Below, one piece after another: positions 1 through 6,733 of a DNA stretch of 24,024 bases. Position 1 is the stretch's first letter, and each line of letters begins with the position of its first letter. This stretch comes from a virus: positions 1 through 24,024 of the IMG/VR virus record IMGVR_UViG_3300044640_000685. The stretch is one strand, 5' to 3'. The notes beneath the pieces were generated by a model. It was not told the DNA's origin and made no database searches. It was given only the letters and a program-made list of their open reading frames with translations. A program made the translations under genes and the position numbers.

Positions 1-1
1 A

Positions 2-844
2 ATGCAGGTTTTAACAGGCAAAGAACAAGCTTTTGTACAACTTAAAAAAGACTTTGATGAGTATGAAAAAAACAAACTTATCAAAGAAAAATACGAATTG
101 AGTATTGAAAGTTGTGATTTAAAGATTGGTGGTTTAAAAGGTAAGTTGGATCGTTGGGGTGATGTTCAGGATAAGATCAAAGAGAATACTAAGATTGACG
201 AAATGTTAATCAAAGCTGACTTAAGATTGGATGAACTTGATCATCTTAAAAGACAAAAAAACACAAACATTACAAACAACGAATACCAAATCAAAACTTG
301 TAACGAAAAGATTGAAAACAATGAAAAGTTAATTGTTAAGATCAAAGAGGAAGAGTCAAAAGAAAAGATTTACAAAATCTATATGGAAGCCTTCGGTAAG
401 AATGGATTGTCAAAAATTATTATGAAAACAATGATGCCTTTGATTAACTCTGAATTACAAAGATTGATGGAAGATAGTTGTTACTTCAAATTGGAAATTA
501 GAATTAACGATAAGAATGAAGTTGAATTCTTGATGATTGATAATAGTACTGGTATTGAAAAATTAATGGTGTCAGGTTCAGGTTACGAAAGAACAATTGC
601 ATCATTAGCGTTGAGATCCGTGTTGAGTAAGGTATGTTCATTACCAAAACCAAATGTCGTTGTGTTCGATGAGGTGTTTGGTAAAATTAGTAATGAAAAC
701 TTAGAAATGGTATCTGAGTTCTTTATCAAGATTAAAGATTATTTTGAGAAGATCTTTGTTATCACACACAATCCAATGGTTAGTCAGTGGGCGGATACTA
801 TTGTTAAAATCAAAAAAGAAAATAATGTATCAAAAGTTTTGTAG
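2..844 (+). CDS. 46: gp46-like recombination endonuclease ATPase subunit (SbcC/Rad50 family), C-terminal part
   Basis: This is the C-terminal portion of an SMC/Rad50-type ATPase that, with a gp47-like nuclease, would process DNA ends during phage recombination-dependent replication. The frame is open to the window edge and the Walker A half is missing, so the true start is upstream and the ATG at 2 is probably internal. Residues 1-125 (of the visible part) are Lys/Glu-rich coiled coil. The C-terminal ATPase lobe follows: an ABC signature at about 190-197 (V-S-G-S-G-Y-E), Walker B at 218-224 (NVVVFDE) and the switch histidine at 256 in FVITHN. The canonical LSGGE signature is altered to SGSGYE, as in T4-type gp46 proteins. 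The stop overlaps the -33 box of the next promoter. Family assignment is secure; the T4 gene number is by analogy. Confidence 0.88.
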   Translation: MQVLTGKEQAFVQLKKDFDEYEKNKLIKEKYELSIESCDLKIGGLKGKLDRWGDVQDKIKENTKIDEMLIKADLRLDELDHLKRQKNTNITNNEYQIKTCNEKIENNEKLIVKIKEEESKEKIYKIYMEAFGKNGLSKIIMKTMMPLINSELQRLMEDSCYFKLEIRINDKNEVEFLMIDNSTGIEKLMVSGSGYERTIASLALRSVLSKVCSLPKPNVVVFDEVFGKISNENLEMVSEFFIKIKDYFEKIFVITHNPMVSQWADTIVKIKKENNVSKVL

Positions 845-869
845 TTTGTTGGATTTATCACTATATTTG
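838..869 (+). promoter_or_regulatory. Bacteroidota-type promoter for the sigma-factor operon
   Basis: A -33 box TTTG (838-841) and a -7 box TATATTTG (862-869) are separated by 20 bp and match the known Bacteroidota consensus TTTG-N19-21-TAnnTTTG. The -7 box is followed by TA, as in the other three copies in this window. Transcription would start about 6-8 nt further on and reach the ATG at 891 after a short leader. The -33 box overlaps the end of the gp46-like gene. Confidence 0.8.
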
Positions 870-890
870 TAGAACATTTAAAACTAACAT

Positions 891-1415
891 ATGAATTTCT
901 TACTTTTTGTATACCACACTGAAGATATGAAAACCCCCGATGAAACAACTGCAAACATTGGGGGTGAATTATCCAAGATAATGTCATCAAATCAAATTAA
1001 ATATATGTTTGGGGATAGACACGCAATCTATCACTTCGCAAGTGATTTTTCGGTTGATGAGATTGATGATTTTTTATGTTTAGTATCTGCTGAATTTGAA
1101 AACTTTAATTATTTCTTAACTCAAAAAACCAAAACTATCAAATCTAATTTTGATGAAGACAACTTATTACATTTGCTTACGTTAAGGAATACAAATAAGA
1201 AAAAACAAACACCACCAAGGAAGATTGAATTTAACTTGGAAATGAAAGGTGGTGAAGAGTTCTCTCGTATCGCGGAAAAAATTATGACTTTCCTACCCAA
1301 AAAAGAATGTGATTTAACAATGGACGAACTTTTAGATAAGATCGGTTCTGAAGGTATGGATTCATTAAGTAAAGAAGAAAAAAGTAAATTAGACGAATAT
1401 TCAAAAAACTATTAA
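891..1415 (+). CDS. hypothetical protein with DUF6576-like C-terminal segment
   Basis: This 174-residue soluble protein has no recognisable catalytic motif. The last ~32 residues (TMDELLDKIGSEGMDSLSKEEK) resemble the short C-terminal element, I believe DUF6576, found on Bacteroidota rhomboid and other proteins (consensus roughly LDKIsekGydSLtkeEk), which supports a Bacteroidota host. The N-terminal ~100 residues look like a mixed alpha/beta domain. It is the first gene after a host-type promoter and is separated by only 8 nt from the sigma-factor gene, so the two are probably co-transcribed. It might modulate the sigma factor, but nothing in the sequence shows that. Confidence 0.8.
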   Translation: MNFLLFVYHTEDMKTPDETTANIGGELSKIMSSNQIKYMFGDRHAIYHFASDFSVDEIDDFLCLVSAEFENFNYFLTQKTKTIKSNFDEDNLLHLLTLRNTNKKKQTPPRKIEFNLEMKGGEEFSRIAEKIMTFLPKKECDLTMDELLDKIGSEGMDSLSKEEKSKLDEYSKNY

Positions 1416-1423
1416 TTAAACGT

Positions 1424-2224
1424 ATGAAAGACAAAAACTTGGGAATTCCAATTAATCAAGAAGAGATTCAACACTATCTAAAAGATATTCGTAGAATTAA
1501 AGTAATGACACCTGACAGAGAAAAAGAACTGGCAGTTAAGATGAAGTCTGATGATACTCCAAAACACGAGAGAGAGAAAATCGAGTCTGAATTGTTAGTT
1601 GGTAACTTACGTTTTGTTATTACGGTAGCAAAACAATATCAGAATCAAGGATTGGATTTATCGGATCTTATTGCCGAAGGGAACTTAGGGTTGATGAAAG
1701 CAATTAAGAATTTTGATTGGAACAAAGACTTACGTTTTATTTCATACGCGGTGTGGTGGGTTAAACAATCTATTATCCAATCTTTGAACGACAACGCAAG
1801 AACTATACGACTACCGGTTAATGTTGTTCAGGACCTACATAAGGCAAAGAAAGAGATTGAAGTATCTGGTAAGGAATTGGATTCTAAGTTCACATCACTA
1901 CCATCTATGATTGATTTGGATATGACTATCAACGAGGAAGGTGATACATTGGTAGACATGATTGCTAACCCTGATGCTCTTTCACCTGATGCGGGATTCA
2001 ACACTAAAGATATGTTAAAGAACAAATTAATATCCTTATTGAATGTGTTGGACGATAGAGAAAAGGTGATCATTGAAGATTATTTTGGTCTAACGGGAAC
2101 ACCAAGAACACTTGAAGATATTGGTGGGGACTTTGGTTTAACTAAAGAACGAGTTAGACAGATCAAGGAAAGAGCCCTTAGACGATTGAGAAATGAAAGT
2201 TCAGAATTATTTGATTATTTATAA
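1424..2224 (+). CDS. RNA polymerase sigma factor, sigma-70 family (RpoD-like)
   Basis: This 266-residue protein has the architecture of the short Bacteroidota RpoD. Residues 11-40 are region 1.2. Residues 61-131 are region 2, including NLRFV, the core-binding helix AEGNLGLMKAI and the -10-reading YAVWWVKQSI. Residues 132-190 are a divergent region 3. Residues 200-256 are region 4, with a helix-turn-helix (about 230-249, LTKERVRQIKERALRRLR) for -33 recognition. It would redirect host RNA polymerase to phage promoters. A sigma gene close to gp46 recalls the T4 neighbourhood where the late sigma gp55 lies, but this protein is a near-complete housekeeping-type sigma rather than a reduced gp55. 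It sits behind a host-type promoter, as expected for a regulator made before late genes. The family call is certain; a late-transcription role is inferred. Confidence 0.95.
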   Translation: MKDKNLGIPINQEEIQHYLKDIRRIKVMTPDREKELAVKMKSDDTPKHEREKIESELLVGNLRFVITVAKQYQNQGLDLSDLIAEGNLGLMKAIKNFDWNKDLRFISYAVWWVKQSIIQSLNDNARTIRLPVNVVQDLHKAKKEIEVSGKELDSKFTSLPSMIDLDMTINEEGDTLVDMIANPDALSPDAGFNTKDMLKNKLISLLNVLDDREKVIIEDYFGLTGTPRTLEDIGGDFGLTKERVRQIKERALRRLRNESSELFDYL

Positions 2225-2236
2225 AAAAATAAAAAC

Positions 2237-2683
2237 ATGGGAAGTGTAATTGAGTTCATTGACTGTCCAAATTGTGGGCAAGAAGCTTATAGTGACTTTT
2301 ACTATAAATCGGGCGAACAATACGTGAATTGTAGTAACTGTGGTTATCATCACTCACAATATTGGAAGAGAAATGAGGAGGGTGAATTTGAAACATTAGA
2401 TGGTACTGATAATTATCACTTTGATAATTTGATCATGGTTGAAGAAGAATTAAAAAATCCTTATGGATCTTACAGATTAAAAACTTACCATTCACCGGCA
2501 CATCAAGTTGGTTCATTTGAAAATGAAGAACAGTACAATGAATTCAAAAAAAGTATTGAAGGTGATGTTGAAATAGAGTCCTGTTCAATATCAAGATTTA
2601 TTGATGGGGAGATCAAAATAGAGACGTTAATTGATAATGAACCTAAGGTTGATTTGGATGGATTTACAATTGAAGATCGTTAA
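2237..2683 (+). CDS. zinc-ribbon protein of unknown function
   Basis: This 148-residue acidic protein has one N-terminal zinc ribbon: CPNCG at about residues 10-14 and CSNCGY at about 32-37. The four cysteines could bind a single Zn(II). The rest is Glu/Asp-rich with no known motif. Small zinc-ribbon proteins in phages often bind nucleic acid or RNA polymerase. Its position 12 nt after the sigma gene makes a transcription-related role possible but unproven. There is no terminator after it: the next promoter (2695) begins 11 nt beyond the stop, so read-through into the ncRNA is possible. Confidence 0.85.
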   Translation: MGSVIEFIDCPNCGQEAYSDFYYKSGEQYVNCSNCGYHHSQYWKRNEEGEFETLDGTDNYHFDNLIMVEEELKNPYGSYRLKTYHSPAHQVGSFENEEQYNEFKKSIEGDVEIESCSISRFIDGEIKIETLIDNEPKVDLDGFTIEDR

Positions 2684-2694
2684 TTTAAAAAAGA

Positions 2695-2726
2695 TTTGGC
2701 AGATTGAAATAAAATACTTATATTTG
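2695..2726 (+). promoter_or_regulatory. Bacteroidota-type promoter of the putative ncRNA
   Basis: TTTG at 2695-2698, a 20-bp spacer and TATATTTG at 2719-2726 give a full match to the Bacteroidota consensus, with the same spacing as the promoter at 838. No protein-coding gene lies downstream on this strand before the terminator at 2843-2874. The expected start site is about 2731-2735. Confidence 0.82.
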
Positions 2727-2730
2727 TAAG

Positions 2731-2874
2731 ACAAACGAAAAGGGTTGAACCGAGATTACCCTTACAACTCGGCGGAATGAGACACGATGTTCTCAAGGTG
2801 AAACTCCTCAATCTTATCCTTGCGATAAGATGAAACTACACTCCCCCATTGGTACCAGTGGGGGTTTTATTTTT
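2731..2874 (+). ncRNA. putative novel structured small RNA (~140 nt)
   Basis: A host-type promoter lies just before this segment and a strong intrinsic terminator ends it. The segment is visibly less A/T-rich than the rest of the window. Complementary arms can be traced by eye. AAGGGT (2740-2745) pairs with ACCCTT (2758-2763). CCGAG inside that loop (2750-2754) pairs with CTCGG (2768-2772), giving a possible H-type pseudoknot. TGAGA (2778-2782) pairs with TCTCA (2791-2795). ATCTTATC (2811-2818) pairs with GATAAGAT (2824-2831), an 8-bp hairpin. The terminator is 2843-2864. The heptamer TGAAACT occurs twice (2799-2805 and 2831-2837), the second just after the 8-bp hairpin. It matches no RNA family I recognise (not tRNA, tmRNA or 6S). 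The start is inferred from the promoter. Confidence 0.7.
2843..2874 (+). terminator. Rho-independent terminator of the ncRNA
   Basis: CCCCC (2843-2847) pairs with GGGGG (2860-2864), and the stem extends inward through A-T, T-G, T-A and G-C pairs to a GTAC loop, about 9 bp in all. TTTTATTTTT follows at once. The hairpin has no T-tract on the minus strand, so it serves the plus-strand RNA only. It also overlaps the end of the converging gene 2873-3307. Confidence 0.9.
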
Positions 2875-3307
2875 ATATCCAAATTACAATTTGGTCCTTA
2901 CCCACTCTAAATGGATTCTCTCTTGATTCTCTAAATACAGTCCATACCTCTAACACCCAATTTGTACCTGACACATGGATGGGATTTAAAGGAATTGCTA
3001 ACTCCCATTTTTCTGACTTAATAACAAATGGTTCTCGATTTAATATCTCACGGTTAATTATTTTTTCAGCAATTTCAGTTTTAGCCAACATAATGAACTC
3101 CCTTAACTCCCTATTTTCAATAGGTCTTTGGTTGTACTCAACACCATTAAATTTTTTACCTTCTAATTCAGGTCGTGTTGATCTATCAAAAGCGTGAGAC
3201 CTACGATCCACTTCTAAATTAAATGTGACTTCAATAGTACTAACTATCTGTGCTATCCTCTTTTCTAAGATTAAAACCTTACGTATTGATTCTCTAAGTA
3301 ATGACAT
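2873..3307 (-). CDS. hypothetical protein with N-terminal amphipathic segment and HAxxR motif
   Basis: This 144-residue protein opens with an amphipathic helix (MSLLRESIRKVLILEKR) containing L-R-E and I-L-E, similar to the N-termini of other genes here and to T4 capsid-targeting peptides. The rest is mixed alpha/beta with an R-S-H-A-F-D-R motif near residue 36 and C-terminal beta strands (WVLEVWTVF). An early H-A-x-x-R followed by a beta-rich C-terminus faintly recalls phage BECR-type nuclease domains; I treat this only as a hint. It is a single minus-strand gene with a TATTTATA motif 5 nt before its ATG, divergent from the membrane protein gene at 3357 and convergent with the ncRNA. Confidence 0.82.
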   Translation of the reverse strand: MSLLRESIRKVLILEKRIAQIVSTIEVTFNLEVDRRSHAFDRSTRPELEGKKFNGVEYNQRPIENRELREFIMLAKTEIAEKIINREILNREPFVIKSEKWELAIPLNPIHVSGTNWVLEVWTVFRESRENPFRVGKDQIVIWI

Positions 3308-3312
3308 AATTA

Positions 3313-3320
3313 TATAAATA
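3313..3320 (-). promoter_or_regulatory. TATTTATA motif, candidate phage late promoter
   Basis: TATTTATA on the minus strand lies 5 nt before the ATG of gene 2873-3307. It is one of nine sense-oriented copies placed before genes that lack a host-type promoter. Confidence 0.4.
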
Positions 3321-3331
3321 CCTTATATTGA

Positions 3332-3339
3332 TATTTATA
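3332..3339 (+). promoter_or_regulatory. TATTTATA motif, candidate phage late promoter
   Basis: TATTTATA lies 17 nt before the ATG at 3357. The wider sequence TATTTATAAATA contains the motif on both strands, so it could serve either divergent gene. Its reverse complement, TATAAATA, is the T4 late promoter consensus, so orientation needs experimental proof. Confidence 0.45.
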
Positions 3340-3356
3340 AATACAGAACAATTATT

Positions 3357-4541
3357 ATGAAAGAAAAATTTTTACCTTGGTTTTTATTATTTTGTGCATT
3401 AGGGTTATCAGGGACCGCAGCATATTATAGCGTTATGGGTCTATCCGTAGTATTTATTGGGGTGGCACTACCTGTCATTATTATGGGTAGTTTTTTAGAA
3501 ATATCTAAGATTGCAATTGCAACATATCTACACGATAAATGGAAACAAACTTATGGAGTATTGAAAATATATCTTACCATCGCCCTTATAGTACTATCGT
3601 TGATCACATCACTTGGAATCTATGGGTTATTAAGTACTGGGTTTCAAGAAAATATTGCGAAACTTGAAATCAATCAAAAACAAATTACAAACATTGAAGT
3701 TAAGAAATCACGTTTTGAAGAAATTAAAAGTGAACTTCAAAAAGAAAAGAATGTTTTAGATAAAGACATATCCAAATTGAGAGATGGGTTATCAAATAAC
3801 ACCACAACACAATCTGTCGATAGAACTACAGGTCAAATAGTTACGAGAGCAAATAACGCTAATCGTAAATCATTTGAGGATCAATTAAAGATGACTACGG
3901 AAAACAGGGAGAAGGTTTCAGGACGCATTGACGCAATGAACGATAGTATTACCAAATTAGATATAGACATCCTTAATATGGAGTCTTCAGAACTTGAAGG
4001 TAGTGAACTTGGATCCATTAAATACATTAGTGAATTATCTGGTTGGGGAGTTAAAGAGGTTGCAAACTTATTCATTTTACTTTTAATTTTTGTGTTTGAC
4101 CCATTGGCAATTACATTAGTTATTGCTACCAACCAAGCGTTTAAAAATGGTAGAAAAAAAGAGGAGGAGACCCCCCAAGTTACCCCCCAAGTTACCCCCC
4201 AAGTTACCCCCCAAGTTGAACCGATAATAATTGAGAAAATTGTTGAGGTTGAGAAGATTGTTGAGGTTGAGAAGATTGTTGAGGTAGAAGTACCTGTAGA
4301 TAGAATTGTTGAGGTAGAAAAGATTGTTGAGGTAGAAAAGATTGTTGAAGTACCTGTTGTTGTACAAAGAGAAACTTTAGAAATAAGTGAAGAAAGAAGT
4401 TGGGAGTCAACACCTATTGATGAGTTATTTGAAAGTGAGGAAAATTACATGATTAGTAATGGGACAGGTGGTGAATCAACAACTACCACAACAACTAACG
4501 ATGGGATTAAACGATTAGTTTATAAAAAGAGTGATGAATGA
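3357..4541 (+). CDS. multi-pass membrane protein with coiled coil and TPQV / EKIVEV repeats
   Basis: This 394-residue protein has hydrophobic segments at about 8-26, 28-48, 70-93 and 235-258. A long charged coiled-coil segment (about 96-215) lies between the third and fourth. The last segment carries the phrase F-D-P-L-A-I-T-L-V-I, which I recall from membrane proteins of other T4-like marine phages. The tail after residue 265 is low-complexity: four TPQV units (272-287), then EKIVEV units (about 293-333) interrupted by VPVDR, then a Ser/Thr-rich end. It immediately precedes the endolysin and overlaps its start, so a role in the host envelope or lysis (holin-like or envelope anchor) is plausible, but it is much larger than a normal holin. 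Function unknown. Confidence 0.88.
   Translation: MKEKFLPWFLLFCALGLSGTAAYYSVMGLSVVFIGVALPVIIMGSFLEISKIAIATYLHDKWKQTYGVLKIYLTIALIVLSLITSLGIYGLLSTGFQENIAKLEINQKQITNIEVKKSRFEEIKSELQKEKNVLDKDISKLRDGLSNNTTTQSVDRTTGQIVTRANNANRKSFEDQLKMTTENREKVSGRIDAMNDSITKLDIDILNMESSELEGSELGSIKYISELSGWGVKEVANLFILLLIFVFDPLAITLVIATNQAFKNGRKKEEETPQVTPQVTPQVTPQVEPIIIEKIVEVEKIVEVEKIVEVEVPVDRIVEVEKIVEVEKIVEVPVVVQRETLEISEERSWESTPIDELFESEENYMISNGTGGESTTTTTTNDGIKRLVYKKSDE
4170..4217 (+). repeat. four tandem 12-bp repeats (ACCCCCCAAGTT)
   Basis: Four perfect copies of ACCCCCCAAGTT start at 4170, 4182, 4194 and 4206 and encode TPQV repeats. Each contains a C6 run, striking in such A/T-rich DNA. Unit loss or gain keeps the frame; slippage within a C6 run would break it. 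Confidence 0.95.
4229..4352 (+). repeat. 18-bp imperfect tandem repeats encoding EKIVEV
   Basis: Units resembling GAGAAGATTGTTGAGGTT recur about six times, interrupted once by a VPVDR-coding segment. They encode an alternating acidic/hydrophobic tract that probably forms an extended or coiled stalk. Codons differ slightly between copies (GTT or GTA, AAG or AAA), so the array is older than the 12-bp one. Confidence 0.9.
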
Positions 4542-5136
4542 TAAGGAGATTATAAAATTCGGAGATTTCAATTACGAAGGGGAGGAACAAAGTAAAACTC
4601 AAATTATCTTATCCCATACCTCAAGATTTGCAATAGACTATATTAATAGTTTGAAATATCGTTATGGGAAAAAATACAACAAAGTCCCGAATTACATAGT
4701 TACTCGTGATGGTAAGATAATTGAATTGTTATCACCAACCAAATATTCAAAATATGTTAAAGATGAAAACATATCTAAGAAGTCAATTACGGTTTCATTA
4801 GAAAATTTAGGTTGGTTGGAAAAAGAACCTTTAAAAAACAGATACATTAACTGGATTGGTAATATTTATAATGGAAAGGCTTTTGAGCGTAAGTGGAGGG
4901 ATTATTTTTTATGGCAACCATATACTGAAGTTCAAATTGATAGTACCATATTAATATGTAAAAAACTAATGGAAGATTTTAACATTAGTAAAAAATGTGT
5001 GGGACATAACACCAAAGTTAATGGGGTTAATAAATTTGAAGGTATTGTAACCAGAAGTAACTACACCACAGATGTTACGGATCTAAGTCCGGCATTTGAT
5101 TTTGATTATTTTAAAAAAAGTATAGAAGATGAATAG
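4534..5136 (+). CDS. N-acetylmuramoyl-L-alanine amidase (amidase_2/PGRP fold), putative endolysin
   Basis: This 200-residue zinc amidase should cleave the MurNAc-L-Ala bond of host peptidoglycan at lysis. The fold is shown by IILSHTSR (zinc ligand H28), VPNYIVTRDGKI (51-62, with Tyr54 at the T7 lysozyme Tyr46 position), VGHNTK (zinc ligand H158) and D-L-S-P-A-F-D-F at 183-190. That last motif corresponds to the AmpD-type DPGPxF motif, with D183 as third ligand. A 30-residue insertion (about 95-128) sits before the second histidine. There is no signal peptide, so it needs a holin-like partner or another exit route. I chose the ATG at 4534 over the GTG at 4531. It overlaps the membrane-protein gene upstream and the next gene downstream. 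Confidence 0.85.
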   Translation: MNDKEIIKFGDFNYEGEEQSKTQIILSHTSRFAIDYINSLKYRYGKKYNKVPNYIVTRDGKIIELLSPTKYSKYVKDENISKKSITVSLENLGWLEKEPLKNRYINWIGNIYNGKAFERKWRDYFLWQPYTEVQIDSTILICKKLMEDFNISKKCVGHNTKVNGVNKFEGIVTRSNYTTDVTDLSPAFDFDYFKKSIEDE

Positions 5137-5725
5137 ACACGATGAAATAAAAAATTTATTAGAGGCATCTAAAAAATTATTAAACAGAAATTTAATTAGT
5201 GAGGATATTAACCATATCAGAAAAAATCACGGATTAATTGTTGAACAAGATGATGATATTTCTGCGGAAGAAGGTCCTAGAGAGTATGAAACTGCGGACA
5301 CTGAAAAAGATAAAAAGGATGATGTTGATACCATTAAATCAGATAAGTCAAAGGCTTATAGAATATCAGGTGGTATTATTGTGATTCACGGAAAAGATAA
5401 ATCTGATTTACAATTAACAACAGACGACAAAAAAGCTTTCCAAGAAACTATGGATGAGTTTGTTACTGAGGTTTCGGAAATCGTGGATTTTAATAAACTA
5501 AATTTATATTCCAACAACGTTGAGTGGTCAGGTAAAGTGACTGAGTTAGATGTTGAGTTTTTCTATTCAATTGGAGAAACAAACGGTATATACATTAACG
5601 GTACAATGACTAAAATAGATGATGACTATTTGGAATTCTTAAATAATTTGAGACAATATTATGAGAAATTCAAATCTAAATGGTCTAAAGTTATTGCGGC
5701 AAGAAAGAAAACACCAGAAGCATGA
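5129..5725 (+). CDS. conserved phage protein, possibly virion-associated
   Basis: This 198-residue protein overlaps the endolysin gene by 8 nt. The N-terminal 40 residues are helical and contain three I/L-x-E sites (LLE at 10-12, ISE at 23-25, IVE at 37-39); the last precedes an acidic linker (QDDDISAEE). The C-terminal domain (about 75-190) starts YRISGGIIVIHG and contains EWSGKVTELDVEFF and a Trp/Lys-rich end. I recall similar domains as conserved hypotheticals in marine phages, without a function. The layout (cleavable-looking leader, acidic linker, compact domain) suits a packaged internal protein, which is inference. Confidence 0.82.
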   Translation: MNRHDEIKNLLEASKKLLNRNLISEDINHIRKNHGLIVEQDDDISAEEGPREYETADTEKDKKDDVDTIKSDKSKAYRISGGIIVIHGKDKSDLQLTTDDKKAFQETMDEFVTEVSEIVDFNKLNLYSNNVEWSGKVTELDVEFFYSIGETNGIYINGTMTKIDDDYLEFLNNLRQYYEKFKSKWSKVIAARKKTPEA

Positions 5726-6075
5726 GACAATTTTTAAGTAGAAATTACAAGTACGTTTTAATTGTTGTGGGAGCAATAGTTTTTTATGTATTAATGGTAG
5801 ATCTTATGAAACCATCAAATGGTATGACAAAAGAAGATCTAAAAAAGATAGAACAAATTGATAAAGACATTAATTTGTTGATTGAGAATCAAAAGAAATT
5901 GGATGAGTCAATCAATGAATATAAAAATGAGATTAAAAAAATAGATTCAACTATATCTAACATCAAGGTTAAGAAGGAAGTGGTAAATAATTACTACGAA
6001 CAAAAAGGAAAAGAGATCAAAGATGCGAATGTAAAACAAGTTGATAGTTTATTAAGATCAAGATATAAATTTTAA
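5722..6075 (+). CDS. small single-pass membrane protein with coiled coil (inner-membrane-spanin-like)
   Basis: This 117-residue protein has an N-terminal membrane anchor (about 11-27, KYVLIVVGAIVFYVLMV) preceded by basic residues, then a Lys/Glu-rich coiled coil to about residue 85 and a basic tail. That is the topology of phage i-spanins (N-in, periplasmic coiled coil), and it lies two genes after the endolysin. It overlaps the previous gene by ATGA and the next gene follows after 2 nt. The spanin role is suggested only by topology and position; sequence similarity to known Rz proteins was not visible. Confidence 0.8.
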   Translation: MRQFLSRNYKYVLIVVGAIVFYVLMVDLMKPSNGMTKEDLKKIEQIDKDINLLIENQKKLDESINEYKNEIKKIDSTISNIKVKKEVVNNYYEQKGKEIKDANVKQVDSLLRSRYKF

Positions 6076-6077
6076 TT

Positions 6078-6488
6078 ATGAAGAATATATTAACGGTATT
6101 ATTTCTTTTGGTGTCAATGACATCTTTTAGTCAAATTAAAAAAGTTGACACAACTGAAATATGTTTACCATATAGTGTTGGTAAACAAATTATGTTAGAT
6201 CTTAATAGATTAGATTCGACAACGGCAATCCTTAAATTAACTGAAACTGAAGTTATTGAACTAAATAAAAAGATAGATGCTCAGCAAGGTATCATTGGTA
6301 ATTTAGAAGATAAAGTTAAGATAGGTGATACTATTATTCAGAAAACTAACGAGAAATTTGAGATAGTTGATAGAATAAATAAAAATTTAACCGTTGAAAA
6401 CAAAAAATTAAAGAGAAAGAATGTAATTATAGAAATAGTCTCAGGTGTTTTAATTGGGGCATTAACATATAAAGTAGTAACACAATAA
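6078..6488 (+). CDS. secreted coiled-coil protein with C-terminal membrane segment
   Basis: This 136-residue protein starts with a clear signal peptide (MKNILTVLFLLVSMTSFSQ) of the form common in Bacteroidota, where cleavage typically leaves an N-terminal Gln. There is no lipobox cysteine, so it is not a standard o-spanin lipoprotein. A coiled coil spans about 55-112 and a hydrophobic Gly-rich helix occurs at about 115-133. With signal peptide and C-terminal anchor it would expose a periplasmic coiled coil tethered to the inner membrane. Together with the preceding gene it could form a spanin-like pair or an envelope-modifying complex. Its last base is the first base of the next gene's ATG (TAATG). 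Confidence 0.82.
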   Translation: MKNILTVLFLLVSMTSFSQIKKVDTTEICLPYSVGKQIMLDLNRLDSTTAILKLTETEVIELNKKIDAQQGIIGNLEDKVKIGDTIIQKTNEKFEIVDRINKNLTVENKKLKRKNVIIEIVSGVLIGALTYKVVTQ

Positions 6489-6733
6489 TGGCACTATCAC
6501 AAACAGATAAAAAAGAAATTGAAACTTTAATAAGAAAAGAATTGAAAGATTTCTTAGGATCTACAACTGCCAAACAATTTGAAGATAAGTTAATCGAAAA
6601 AGTCGCTAAAGACATGAAAAGGGGTAAACTAGAAGGTAACGTTAAGGATATTGTTGTAAAATCGTTTAGAGAATTTTTTACAATGATGTTCCACCAAAGA
6701 AGTTTCTGGGAATCTAAATTTAGAAGTTCATAA
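6488..6733 (+). CDS. small conserved phage protein, unknown function
   Basis: This 81-residue helical, Lys-rich protein has no transmembrane segment. It begins with an acidic/basic helix (TDKKEIETLIRKELKDFL) and ends with an aromatic motif (F-T-M-M-F-H-Q-R-S-F-W). It is linked to both neighbours by TAATG overlaps, indicating translational coupling in the 3357-7512 operon. I cannot assign a function. Confidence 0.8.
   Translation: MALSQTDKKEIETLIRKELKDFLGSTTAKQFEDKLIEKVAKDMKRGKLEGNVKDIVVKSFREFFTMMFHQRSFWESKFRSS

Noticed and set aside
2740-2831. tRNA or known ribozyme in the structured segment
   Set aside because: No cloverleaf, anticodon arm or acceptor stem, and the conserved cores of hammerhead, twister or HDV ribozymes are not present.
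2777-2833. 18-codon ORF (MRHDVLKVKLLNLILAIR) inside the ncRNA
   Set aside because: It is short, and its codons coincide with the paired arms of two hairpins. It could be a peptide, but RNA structure explains the sequence better. Ribosome profiling would settle it.
4170-4352. CRISPR array
   Set aside because: Units are 12 and 18 bp with no spacers and are in frame within a coding sequence.
4116-4413. Two antisense ORFs over the repeat region (Asn/Leu-rich and Gln-rich)
   Set aside because: They are products of translating the 12-bp and 18-bp repeats in the wrong frame and strand.
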